Made by a program: the position numbers and the translations under genes
Shown here: positions 6,996 to 12,410 of the stretch, piece by piece
How positions within the stretch are numbered: the stretch's first letter is position 1
Layout of the letters: every line of letters starts with the position of its first letter
Notes under the pieces: model-generated
Databases searched by the model: none
The model's input: only the letters and a program-made list of their open reading frames with translations
Told to the model about the DNA's origin: nothing
Assembly: GCA_019637585.1 (NCBI GenBank)
Contig: JAHBVL010000026.1
Coordinates: 1 to 12,410, forward strand
Direction of reading: 5' to 3'
Source: Thermomicrobiales bacterium
GTDB lineage: Bacteria; Chloroflexota; Chloroflexia; Thermomicrobiales; UBA6265
DNA: 12,410 nucleotides

Positions 6996-7068
6996 GCCGA
7001 CGTAGCTCAATTGGCAGAGCAGCTGTTTTGTAAACAGCAGGTTGCGGGTTCGAGTCCCATCGTCGGCT
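6996..7068 (+). tRNA. tRNA-Thr (anticodon UGU)
   Basis: The cloverleaf is complete: acceptor GCCGACG/CGTCGGC, D stem GCTC/GAGC, anticodon stem GCTGT/ACAGC with loop TTTGTAA, and T loop TTCGAGT. The anticodon TGT reads ACA and ACG codons (threonine). The T stem has an unusual C-A mismatch and a G-T pair at its outer end. CCA is not fully encoded (CCG follows). Confidence 0.95.
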
Positions 7069-7098
7069 CCGTTGCATCAAAGCCGGCGCGGTTGTAAT

Positions 7099-7179
7099 GG
7101 GCAGTTGCCAGAGTGGACAATTGGGCCTGGCTGTAAACCAGGTGCTTCGGCTTCGGTGGTTCGAATCCGCCACTGCCCA
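7099..7179 (+). tRNA. tRNA-Tyr (anticodon GUA)
   Basis: The acceptor is GGGCAGT/ACTGCCC, the anticodon stem CCTGG/CCAGG with loop CTGTAAA, and the T arm GGTGG-TTCGAAT-CCGCC. A long variable arm (12 bases, TGCTTCGGCTTC) is present, as in bacterial tyrosine tRNAs. CCA is not fully encoded. It is the second gene of the Thr-Tyr-Thr operon, 30 bases behind the first. Confidence 0.95.
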
Positions 7180-7203
7180 CCGGTCGGACGAGTCCGGCCT
7201 CCA

Positions 7204-7279
<76 letters not shown>

Positions 7280-7286
7280 AAGGTCG

Positions 7287-7313
7287 AAAACCCCAGTAAC
7301 GCACTGGGGTTTT
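7287..7313 (+). terminator. Intrinsic terminator of the tRNA operon
   Basis: A perfect stem AAAACCCCAGT/ACTGGGGTTTT with a five-base loop (AACGC) ends in a T run, 8 bases after the tRNA-Thr CCA. It should work in both directions. It separates the tRNAs from the toxin-antitoxin region and from tuf. Confidence 0.92.
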
Positions 7314-7391
7314 GCGCTGTTCAGGATCTGCTACGCTTTCGGCACAGCGTTCGGACAGATCATAACTGTGATGCCGATCTGGTATCGGATG

Positions 7392-7667
7392 ATGGCCGTG
7401 TACATTCGACTCCGCCGCCATGCTGCTGACGCCGTTCGCCGTGAGGCTGAACGGACGGGAGGATCACAGCAAGATGTCATCCGCGAAGCGGTGGAAAGCC
7501 TTCTGCGCCTGGCGCCCGGCGAGCCATCGGATGATCACGTGGACGCGCGTATCATCGCAGGAGCGTTTCGGCTTCCCCGAACCGCCTATCGAAGACCAGA
7601 AAAGCGGCTCGTCTTGCCACGTGGAGTGACGAGCGCCGACCTGCTCGACCGCAACGACCGATTCTGA
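7392..7667 (+). CDS. Ribbon-helix-helix antitoxin-like protein
   Basis: The 91-residue product starts MAVYIRLRRHAADAV and continues into QQDVIREAVESLL (residues 29-41). This is the strand-helix-helix pattern of a CopG/Arc-type DNA-binding domain. The tail is basic and Asp-rich, as in antitoxins that bind VapC. The next frame begins right after the stop (TGAATG) and encodes the front of a PIN protein, so this is an antitoxin whose toxin is broken. Starts at 7368 (GTG), 7371 and 7389 are also possible; none has a good ribosome site, and I chose the one at the head of the RHH strand. A weak CATAAC at 7361-7366 could drive a leaderless start at 7371. Confidence 0.7.
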   Translation: MAVYIRLRRHAADAVRREAERTGGSQQDVIREAVESLLRLAPGEPSDDHVDARIIAGAFRLPRTAYRRPEKRLVLPRGVTSADLLDRNDRF

Positions 7668-7796
7668 ATGATTGTCCACGTGGACAGCGGCGCACTTGGG
7701 AAGCGTGTGGCGAAGGAGGTCGACTCCGACGTGCTGGAAAGCACGCTCGAACATCACGCCAATGCGGGCGACTCGATCGTTGCCACTCCTGCGTGA
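7668..7796 (+). pseudogene. Truncated VapC (PIN-domain) toxin, N-terminal fragment
   Basis: Forty-two residues starting MIVHVDSGALGKRVAKEV correspond to the first quarter of a VapC: the first strand with its catalytic aspartate (VDSGAL, D6) and helix 1. The frame stops at TGA 7794, and the usual Glu, Asp and Asp of a ~130-residue PIN domain are not found in the 60 bases before the next gene. The fragment cannot be an active RNase. It sits directly after the RHH antitoxin frame with no spacer, as in a coupled TA pair. A deletion most likely removed the rest. Confidence 0.6.
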
Positions 7797-7856
7797 TGGC
7801 TCAGCGGAAGGCCCGGGACCACACCAAGGTGTTCTCCGCCCGGTAAAGAGTCTGGT

Positions 7857-8513
7857 CTAGATCAGCGCTGTCATCCAATCGCGAGCGGTATCGAGAAGCT
7901 CGGCGAGCACCTCAGCGTCGGTGCGGCCCGATTTCGCGGGAACGTGGAATGAGTGATCGGCATCCTCGGCCACGACAAGAGTCGCCCGCGACCCCAGCGA
8001 GCCGACCACTCCGTTCACCAGATCGATCTCGGCCAGGGCGTCGCGCGTGCCCTGTAGGAAGAGCATCGGGAGAGCGACCTCGGCCAGGTGATCGGCGCGG
8101 CTGATCCCAGGCTTTCCGGCTGGATGGAGAGGGAAGCCGAAGAACACGAGTCCGTGGACATTCGGAAGCGGTTCGATCGACTGCGCCTGCGAGGTCATTC
8201 TTCCGCCAAACGACTTGCCACCGGCGAAGATCGGCAAACCGGATGCGAGATCATTCGCCTCGGCAACTGCGGAACGGATGGCAGCGTGGGCGACCGGCGG
8301 TGTATCCGGGCGCTTCGAACCGCGTTCCATGTAGGGAAAGTTGAATCGCAGGACCGCGATGTTTCGCTCGATGAGCCCCTCGGCGATGGAGATCATCGAT
8401 TTGTGCGTCATCCCGGCGCCCGCTCCGTGAGCGAGGACAAGCGCCGCCACCGGGTTGTCCGGAACCTGCCAGAGCATCGAGATGTCGTCCCTCGTTCGTG
8501 CTTCAGTGTCCAC
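7857..8513 (-). CDS. Alpha/beta hydrolase (KANL3/Tex30-like)
   Basis: The 218-residue protein has the pattern of the small alpha/beta hydrolases of the KANL3/Tex30-like group: ALVLAHGAGAGMTH (24-37, oxyanion region), VLRFNFPYMERG (54-65) and the elbow GGKSFGGRM (98-106; nucleophile S101). LFLQGTRDAL (151-160) holds the aspartate D158, and DADHSFHVP (184-192) holds H187. The substrate is unknown; esterase or thioesterase activity is only a guess. The GTG start at 8513 is favoured over the ATG at 8543 because AGGAGG lies seven bases upstream. It is divergent from the DinB-like gene. Confidence 0.85.
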   Translation of the reverse strand: MDTEARTRDDISMLWQVPDNPVAALVLAHGAGAGMTHKSMISIAEGLIERNIAVLRFNFPYMERGSKRPDTPPVAHAAIRSAVAEANDLASGLPIFAGGKSFGGRMTSQAQSIEPLPNVHGLVFFGFPLHPAGKPGISRADHLAEVALPMLFLQGTRDALAEIDLVNGVVGSLGSRATLVVAEDADHSFHVPAKSGRTDAEVLAELLDTARDWMTALI

Positions 8514-8547
8514 GTTCAAACCTCCTGCCGGTACACAATCCATCGTC

Positions 8548-8594
8548 TAGAGTAGGACGATGGCCGACCAGACGCTTTGGTAGGGGAGCAATCG
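8548..8594 (+). promoter_or_regulatory. Possible promoter and seven-codon leader ORF before the DinB-like gene
   Basis: TAGAGT (8548-8553) could be a -10, and transcription would start at or near the ATG at 8560. That ATG opens MADQTLW followed by TAG (8581-8583). The TAG abuts the GGGGAG ribosome site of the next gene. This would be a leaderless upstream ORF coupled to the main start. The -35 is poor, so confidence is low. Confidence 0.25.
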
Positions 8595-9101
8595 ATGGCG
8601 CGTGTCCTGATGACGACCGCTGAGATCCTGGACGTGCTGGAACGGAATCCGGTTCACATCGCCGTCGCGACTCGGAGTCTCTCGCCCGAGCTGCTTACTG
8701 CGCCGGCTGCTCCGGGCGAATGGTCGTTGAACGAGATCCTCGCTCATCTGCGAGGTTATGCGGATACCAGGGGCGATCGGCGCATCATGACGATGATCAG
8801 CGAGGATTCCCCGACAATTCGAACCATGCATCCCAACAAGTGGGCGGCCCAGGAGGCCTTTCCTGATTGCGACTTTCGCGAGTCGCTCGATGCGTTCACC
8901 GGACAACGTGGTGACTTGATCGACCTCCTGAGGCGGCAGCCAGAATCTGTCTGGACACGAACCGCGACGATCACCGGCGCTGGCGCACCGCGAGTAAAGA
9001 GTGTCCATGAAACGGGCGATGCGCTCGCTCGTCACGAGCGTGCGCATGTCCGGCACATCGCCAAGGTGGCAGAGGCGCTGCAGAGAAAACACCCAGACTA
9101 G
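8595..9101 (+). CDS. DinB-family (DUF664-like) metal-binding protein
   Basis: The 168-residue product is a four-helix-bundle protein of the DinB/DUF664 superfamily. WSLNEILAHLRGYAD (43-57) carries H51 after the typical W-x-x-x-E-x-L segment. HERAHVRHI (147-155) provides H147 and H151, completing the three-histidine metal site of the family. Known relatives are thiol transferases (bacillithiol- or mycothiol-dependent) and damage-induced proteins of unknown role. The start has TAGGGGAG six bases upstream. It converges with the DHFR-like gene 18 bp away. Confidence 0.82.
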   Translation: MARVLMTTAEILDVLERNPVHIAVATRSLSPELLTAPAAPGEWSLNEILAHLRGYADTRGDRRIMTMISEDSPTIRTMHPNKWAAQEAFPDCDFRESLDAFTGQRGDLIDLLRRQPESVWTRTATITGAGAPRVKSVHETGDALARHERAHVRHIAKVAEALQRKHPD

Positions 9102-9119
9102 CCAATAGCCGGGCAACGC

Positions 9120-9758
9120 CTACCTGACAACCTCGTACTTGAGATGGGTGACGCCATTTCCAGCGATGCTGCTGATTTGGCGGAGCGACAGCGGGAAAAC
9201 ATCGTCGAAGAACCGGCTGCCGCTGCCAAGGACGACTGGCGTTTCGTGAACCCAGAATTCGTCGACGACTCCCATGCGAAGGAACTGCTGGACGGCCTTC
9301 GCGCCTCCGGCGATGGCAATGTCCCGGTCGCCTGCTGCTGTTCTGGCCAGTTCGAGCGCCCGTTCGGGTCCCTCAGTCACAAAGTGGAACTCGTTGCCGC
9401 CCTCCAGGATGAGTGGTTCGCGCTCATAATGAGTCAGGACGAACACCGGAACGTGAAATGGAGGGTTGTCGCCCCACCATCCCTTCCATTGATCGTCTCC
9501 CCATGGACCGGGACCGCCGCCGAACATGTTGCGACCCATGATGTGTGCGCCAACGCCTGTCGTGACCTCTTCGATGATGGCTGAGCTCGCTGTACGCTCG
9601 CCGCCGTCCATTCCATGCATCTGACGCCAGACGTCGAGAGCGACGACCCACTCGTGCAGAGACTCGCCCCCAACGCCGAGCGGCTCTTCGAGCGATTGAT
9701 TCGGTCCGGCGCTGAACCCATCGAGGGAAATCGATTGTTGAAAAGTGATCTTGCCCAT
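9120..9758 (-). CDS. Dihydrofolate reductase family protein (RibD C-terminal-like)
   Basis: The 212-residue protein starts MGKITFQQSISLDGFSAGPN, the SLDG N-terminus of RibD_C proteins. Other blocks are AHIMGRNMFGG (71-81), FHVPVFVLTH (101-110) and the nucleotide-site helix start IAGGAKAVQQFL (149-160). VVLGSGSRFFDD (175-186) is also characteristic. It is probably an NADPH-dependent reductase; folate reduction itself cannot be claimed. The ATG at 9758 has AGAGGAG upstream with nine bases to the start. It is a longer relative of the partial gene at the left edge. Confidence 0.87.
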   Translation of the reverse strand: MGKITFQQSISLDGFSAGPNQSLEEPLGVGGESLHEWVVALDVWRQMHGMDGGERTASSAIIEEVTTGVGAHIMGRNMFGGGPGPWGDDQWKGWWGDNPPFHVPVFVLTHYEREPLILEGGNEFHFVTEGPERALELARTAAGDRDIAIAGGAKAVQQFLRMGVVDEFWVHETPVVLGSGSRFFDDVFPLSLRQISSIAGNGVTHLKYEVVR

Positions 9759-9968
9759 TGTGCTTGCTCCTCTGTTTCGCAACTCCCAGTCGCATTGCGG
9801 ACTGCTCTCTCCACATCGGATCCTGCAATGGGCCGCCGGGAGCTACAAGTTCTAAATCTTGGTCGTTCGGATCTTAGGCAGATCGACAACTCCAGGTCCG
9901 CAGCTCTGAGTACTCTCGGCGCCCGCGAATCGTGCGAGGTGGCGATCCGCCCCGTGGTGCCGCGATGA

Positions 9969-9974
9969 TAGAAT
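9969..9974 (+). promoter_or_regulatory. -10 box of the first Phd-VapC operon
   Basis: TAGAAT ends six bases before the antitoxin ATG, so transcription would start at the ATG itself (leaderless mRNA). No Shine-Dalgarno sequence is seen. A -35 element is not clear. Confidence 0.4.
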
Positions 9975-9980
9975 CCGGGT

Positions 9981-10244
9981 ATGACAACGATCACGCTCAA
10001 GACACTTGAAGAGCAGGTAGCCGAGATCGTCGCCCAGGTGGCCGCGGGCGACACGGTCGTCATTACCGACGCCGGGCGTCCGATTGTCACGATGACGCCC
10101 ACGCAAAAATCGCGCCTGCAGGAGCTTCGGGAGGCCGGCATGACCATTCCGGCCACAGGTCGCCTCAGAGATCTGCCGCGTCCTCAACCCGGACCATCCC
10201 TCTCTGACGAAGTCGCTCGAATGCGAAGCGACGAGCGTTTCTAG
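9981..10244 (+). CDS. Phd/YefM-family antitoxin (module 1)
   Basis: The 87-residue protein has the Phd/YefM N-terminal DNA-binding fold: ITLKTLEEQVAEIVAQVAAG and VVITDAGRPIVTMTP (26-40). A flexible, proline-rich tail (residues 55-75) and a charged terminal MRSDERF follow, of the type that wraps the toxin. It is expected to neutralise the VapC encoded four bases downstream and repress its own operon. A -10 box directly before the ATG and no ribosome site suggest a leaderless transcript. The tail ending recurs in the third, decayed copy (MREEERY). Confidence 0.88.
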   Translation: MTTITLKTLEEQVAEIVAQVAAGDTVVITDAGRPIVTMTPTQKSRLQELREAGMTIPATGRLRDLPRPQPGPSLSDEVARMRSDERF

Positions 10245-10248
10245 GTCC

Positions 10249-10641
10249 GTGCTGTTTTACTTCGACACTTCTGCACTCGTGAAGCTCGTCGTCGACGAAC
10301 CGAAGTCGCTGGGTTTGATCACGTGGCTCGACGAGAACGACTGTGATCAAATCTCTTCGCAGGTAGCAACAATCGAGTTATTTCGATCGGTCCGCAGGGT
10401 CTTGCCCTCCCGTGTCGATCACGCACAAAGGGTGATTGCCGGAATCGAGATTATCAAGCTGGACGATGCCGTTGTTGATCTGGCGAGGAGTGTCGCGCCG
10501 GACCTCTTGCGAACGCTCGACGCGATACATCTCAGTACCGCATTGGCTGTAGCGAACGAAATTGAAGGATTCGTGACCTACGATTCCCGTCTCGCCGACG
10601 CTGCCCGCCAGCATGGGTTCCGCGTAGTCGCTCCCGCATAG
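10249..10641 (+). CDS. vapC: VapC-family PIN-domain toxin (module 1)
   Basis: The 130-residue protein is a full-length PIN domain with all four acidic positions: D6 (FDTSALVKL), E43 (IELFRS), D91 (LDAIHL) and D112 (VTYDSRL). These bind Mg2+ in the RNase active site; VapC toxins usually cut tRNA or the rRNA sarcin-ricin loop. The GTG start lies four bases after the antitoxin stop. No damage is visible, so it should be active. It shares length and catalytic spacing with module 2 but differs widely in sequence between them. Confidence 0.92.
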   Translation: MLFYFDTSALVKLVVDEPKSLGLITWLDENDCDQISSQVATIELFRSVRRVLPSRVDHAQRVIAGIEIIKLDDAVVDLARSVAPDLLRTLDAIHLSTALAVANEIEGFVTYDSRLADAARQHGFRVVAPA

Positions 10642-10702
10642 ACCTCGGCAGCTGGCTGGCCCTGGCTGCTACACGATGTAAAGGGCGATCCCGCATGCCG
10701 GA

Positions 10703-10721
10703 TGTGCTACCATGAAGCACA
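10703..10721 (+). promoter_or_regulatory. Extended -10 promoter and palindromic operator of module 2
   Basis: TGCTACCAT is an extended -10 (TGn plus TACCAT, 10708-10713). It lies inside the perfect inverted repeat TGTGCT-7-AGCACA (10703-10708 and 10716-10721). The right arm ends on the A of ATG 10721, seven bases after the -10. Repressor binding here would block the promoter, so it suits antitoxin autoregulation, and the transcript would be leaderless. Confidence 0.6.
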
Positions 10722-10990
10722 TGGCAGAAGTTGGTATTCGGGCACTCAAACAGAACGCATCCGAGGTGGTGGCGCGGGCAGCCAGAGGAGAGGTGATCGT
10801 GATCACCGATCGCGGTCGGCCCGTGGCGCAAATCTTGCCGCTGCCCAAGTCGCCGCTTCAGCAAATGATCGACGCCGGGTTGGTCACACCGGCTACGCTC
10901 GATGTAGCGGATCTGCCTCCACCTGTGAGCATCCCCGGTTTTTCTCTGTCTGAGGAGATCATCAACGCCCGAGAGCAAGAGCGGTCCTGA
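10721..10990 (+). CDS. Phd/YefM-family antitoxin (module 2)
   Basis: The 89-residue protein reads IRALKQNASEVVARAARGEVI followed by VITDRGRPVAQILP (27-40), the classic Phd/YefM DNA-binding part. A proline-rich middle and an acidic tail, SLSEEIINAREQERS, follow. I chose ATG 10721 over the upstream in-frame ATG at 10712, because the latter lies within the -10 box and the transcript should start at 10721. It sits three bases before its VapC. The N-terminal DNA resembles the decayed module 3 closely, which suggests tandem duplication. Confidence 0.88.
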   Translation: MAEVGIRALKQNASEVVARAARGEVIVITDRGRPVAQILPLPKSPLQQMIDAGLVTPATLDVADLPPPVSIPGFSLSEEIINAREQERS

Positions 10991-10993
10991 TTC

Positions 10994-11386
10994 GTGCCGT
11001 ACTACGTCGATTCCTCTGCACTGGCCAAGCTCGTTATTCAGGAAGCCGAGTCTTCGGCGTTTCATGCTTGGTTGAGTGACAACTCTGGGGAGTGGGTCAG
11101 TTCTCATTTGACGAGAACAGAGATGCTACGGACGATTGGTCGGACAAGGCCCGAGCTGATGCCTGTTGCGCACGTCGCGTTGGCATCTGCGCCACTCTTG
11201 GCGCTGCCCCGGGATGTATTCGATCGGGCCGGAATTCTGGAACCGGCGTACCTTCGATCCCTTGATGCTCTTCATCTGGCAGTTGCCCTGGGACTCGGTA
11301 ACGGGCTGCTCGGCATCGTCACCTATGACAGGAGGATGGCGGAGGCCGCTCTCCTGCATGGGGTTCGAGTCGTCGCTCCAGCCTGA
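10994..11386 (+). CDS. vapC: VapC-family PIN-domain toxin (module 2)
   Basis: The 130-residue PIN domain carries D6 (VDSSALAKL), E43 (RTEMLR), D91 (LDALHL) and D112 (VTYDRRM), so it is intact. Both VapCs in tandem end RVVAPA, and their acidic residues fall at identical positions. A GTG start follows the antitoxin stop after three bases. Predicted activity is Mg2+-dependent RNase; the target is unknown. Neutralised by the antitoxin just upstream. Confidence 0.92.
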   Translation: MPYYVDSSALAKLVIQEAESSAFHAWLSDNSGEWVSSHLTRTEMLRTIGRTRPELMPVAHVALASAPLLALPRDVFDRAGILEPAYLRSLDALHLAVALGLGNGLLGIVTYDRRMAEAALLHGVRVVAPA

Positions 11387-11459
11387 CTTTTCGCGGTTTG
11401 GATGACTCGCTGTACGCATCCGTGGATGTTGCAGTGGCGTTCTGTGCACCCCGGATGAA

Positions 11460-11476
11460 GTGCTACAATGAAGCAC
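11460..11476 (+). promoter_or_regulatory. Extended -10 and inverted repeat of decayed module 3
   Basis: TGCTACAAT (extended -10, TACAAT at 11464-11469) lies within GTGCT-7-AGCAC (11460-11464 and 11472-11476), directly before ATG 11477. It is the same layout as module 2, with one fewer base pair. The promoter looks functional although the gene is not. Confidence 0.5.
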
Positions 11477-11604
11477 ATGGCAGAAATTGGCATCACGGCA
11501 CTCAAGCGAAACGCGTCCGCGGTGGTGGCACGAGCCCCCTGGAGGGAGATGGCCCCACGCTGACAGAGATACTCCTGCAGATGAGAGAAGAAGAGCGGTA
11601 CTAG
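11477..11604 (+). pseudogene. Decayed Phd antitoxin (module 3)
   Basis: The start, MAEIGITALKRNASAVVARA, is nearly that of module 2, but the frame then reads a short unrelated tail and stops at TGA 11561. The antitoxin C-terminus (TEILLQMREEERY, stop 11602-11604) continues in another frame. The distance from ATG to the last stop is 128 bases against 270 in module 2, a loss of 142 bases, not a multiple of three. So an internal deletion with frameshift destroyed it. A 28-residue peptide could still be made, carrying part of the DNA-binding region. Confidence 0.7.
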
Positions 11605-11613
11605 GTTCTTCCC

Positions 11614-11698
11614 GTGTTGCGTCGATACTTCTGCCCTCATCTACTTGTCAGTTCCCCTGCCTTCGTTCATAATTGCTTGGTTCAGGTTTGCGCGATGA
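11614..11698 (+). pseudogene. Decayed VapC remnant (module 3)
   Basis: After a GTG at 11614 the frame shifts by about two bases. From 11621 it reads VDTSALIYL, the PIN first strand and helix with the catalytic Asp, and a possible FIIAWF continuation (compare module 1 GLITWL). The frame stops at TGA 11696 with no Glu or further Asp. The remnant runs into the predicted tuf promoter, so the last part may be native tuf upstream DNA. Confidence 0.55.
11645..11673 (+). promoter_or_regulatory. Predicted tuf promoter
   Basis: TTGTCA (11645-11650), a 17-base spacer and CATAAT (11668-11673) each match the consensus at five of six positions. Transcription would start near 11680, giving a leader of about 188 bases. 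It lies within the decayed VapC remnant. Confidence 0.6.
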
Positions 11699-11724
11699 TG
11701 CAGACGCTGAACCAAGAGGGTCCT

Positions 11725-11838
11725 GGTAAATCTGCGAGCACTGATGCCTCCGGATTTACCCTACAAGAATGGCCTTTCTGAAGAGGTCCTCCTGGGGCCT
11801 CTTCGTTGTGTCTCGCCGAATGCGTCACATGGACGCAT
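11725..11838 (+). promoter_or_regulatory. tuf 5' leader with three hairpins
   Basis: Three perfect stems follow one another: GGTAAATC/GATTTACC (11725-11732 and 11753-11760), GAAGAGG/CCTCTTC (11780-11786 and 11798-11804) and ATGCGTC/GACGCAT (11820-11826 and 11832-11838). The first has a further inner GAG/CTC pairing. The second extends by three more pairs and is followed by only a weak T run, so attenuation is possible but not shown. The tuf ribosome site AGGAGG (11849-11854) follows at 13 bases from the ATG, which is long. The leader could control EF-Tu amount. Confidence 0.5.
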
Positions 11839-11867
11839 GGGTCCTTTGAGGAGGTTTGAAAGAACCT

Positions 11868-12410
<543 letters not shown>

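Noticed and set aside
10648-10669. GCAGC/GCTGC hairpin after the first vapC as a terminator
   Set aside because: The stem is only five pairs and no T run follows.
10532-11107. 191-codon reverse frame over both TA modules
   Set aside because: Antisense shadow of vapC and phd, rich in Arg and His without any motif.

Overview
The window looks like a chromosomal segment of a high-GC Chloroflexota bacterium, most likely of the Thermomicrobia/Sphaerobacter type. The best evidence is the elongation factor Tu start at the right end: its GTPase domain has the wording I associate with Chloroflexota EF-Tu (for example [25 protein letters not shown], given here in two parts: [13 protein letters not shown] and [12 protein letters not shown]). 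Accessory families common in that phylum fill the rest. The assignment rests on remembered family features, not on a search.

Left part (1-6915): a set of small stress or detoxification-type enzymes and regulators. These are a dihydrofolate-reductase-like protein (cut by the window edge), a possible tiny zinc-ribbon protein, a YCII-domain protein, and a two-gene operon of an ArsR-SRPBCC fusion regulator plus a VOC/glyoxalase protein. A divergent APH-type phosphotransferase follows, then a large two-domain peptidoglycan hydrolase (glucosaminidase-like plus zinc amidase), an overlapping EVE-domain/[2Fe-2S]-ferredoxin gene pair, and an exported CopC/YtkA-like protein.

Middle (6929-7313): a complete tRNA operon, Thr(UGU)-Tyr(GUA)-Thr(GGU), with a good promoter and a strong intrinsic terminator. 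In many bacteria this tRNA group (often with tRNA-Gly) leads straight into tuf. Here no tRNA-Gly is visible and about 4.6 kb separates the last tRNA from tuf.

Right part (7314-12410): this spacer holds four toxin-antitoxin modules in different states. They are a ribbon-helix-helix antitoxin with a truncated VapC, two intact Phd-VapC pairs in tandem, and a decayed third Phd-VapC copy. Between them lie an alpha/beta hydrolase, a DinB-family protein and a second dihydrofolate-reductase-like protein. The second and third Phd-VapC copies share an extended -10 promoter that is also an inverted repeat and ends at the antitoxin ATG, suggesting leaderless, autoregulated transcription. The decayed third copy runs into a near-consensus promoter, which then feeds a ~190-nt, hairpin-rich leader and the tuf start. 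The tuf gene leaves the window.

Most genes have short Shine-Dalgarno-preceded starts, and I used these to choose starts inside longer open frames.
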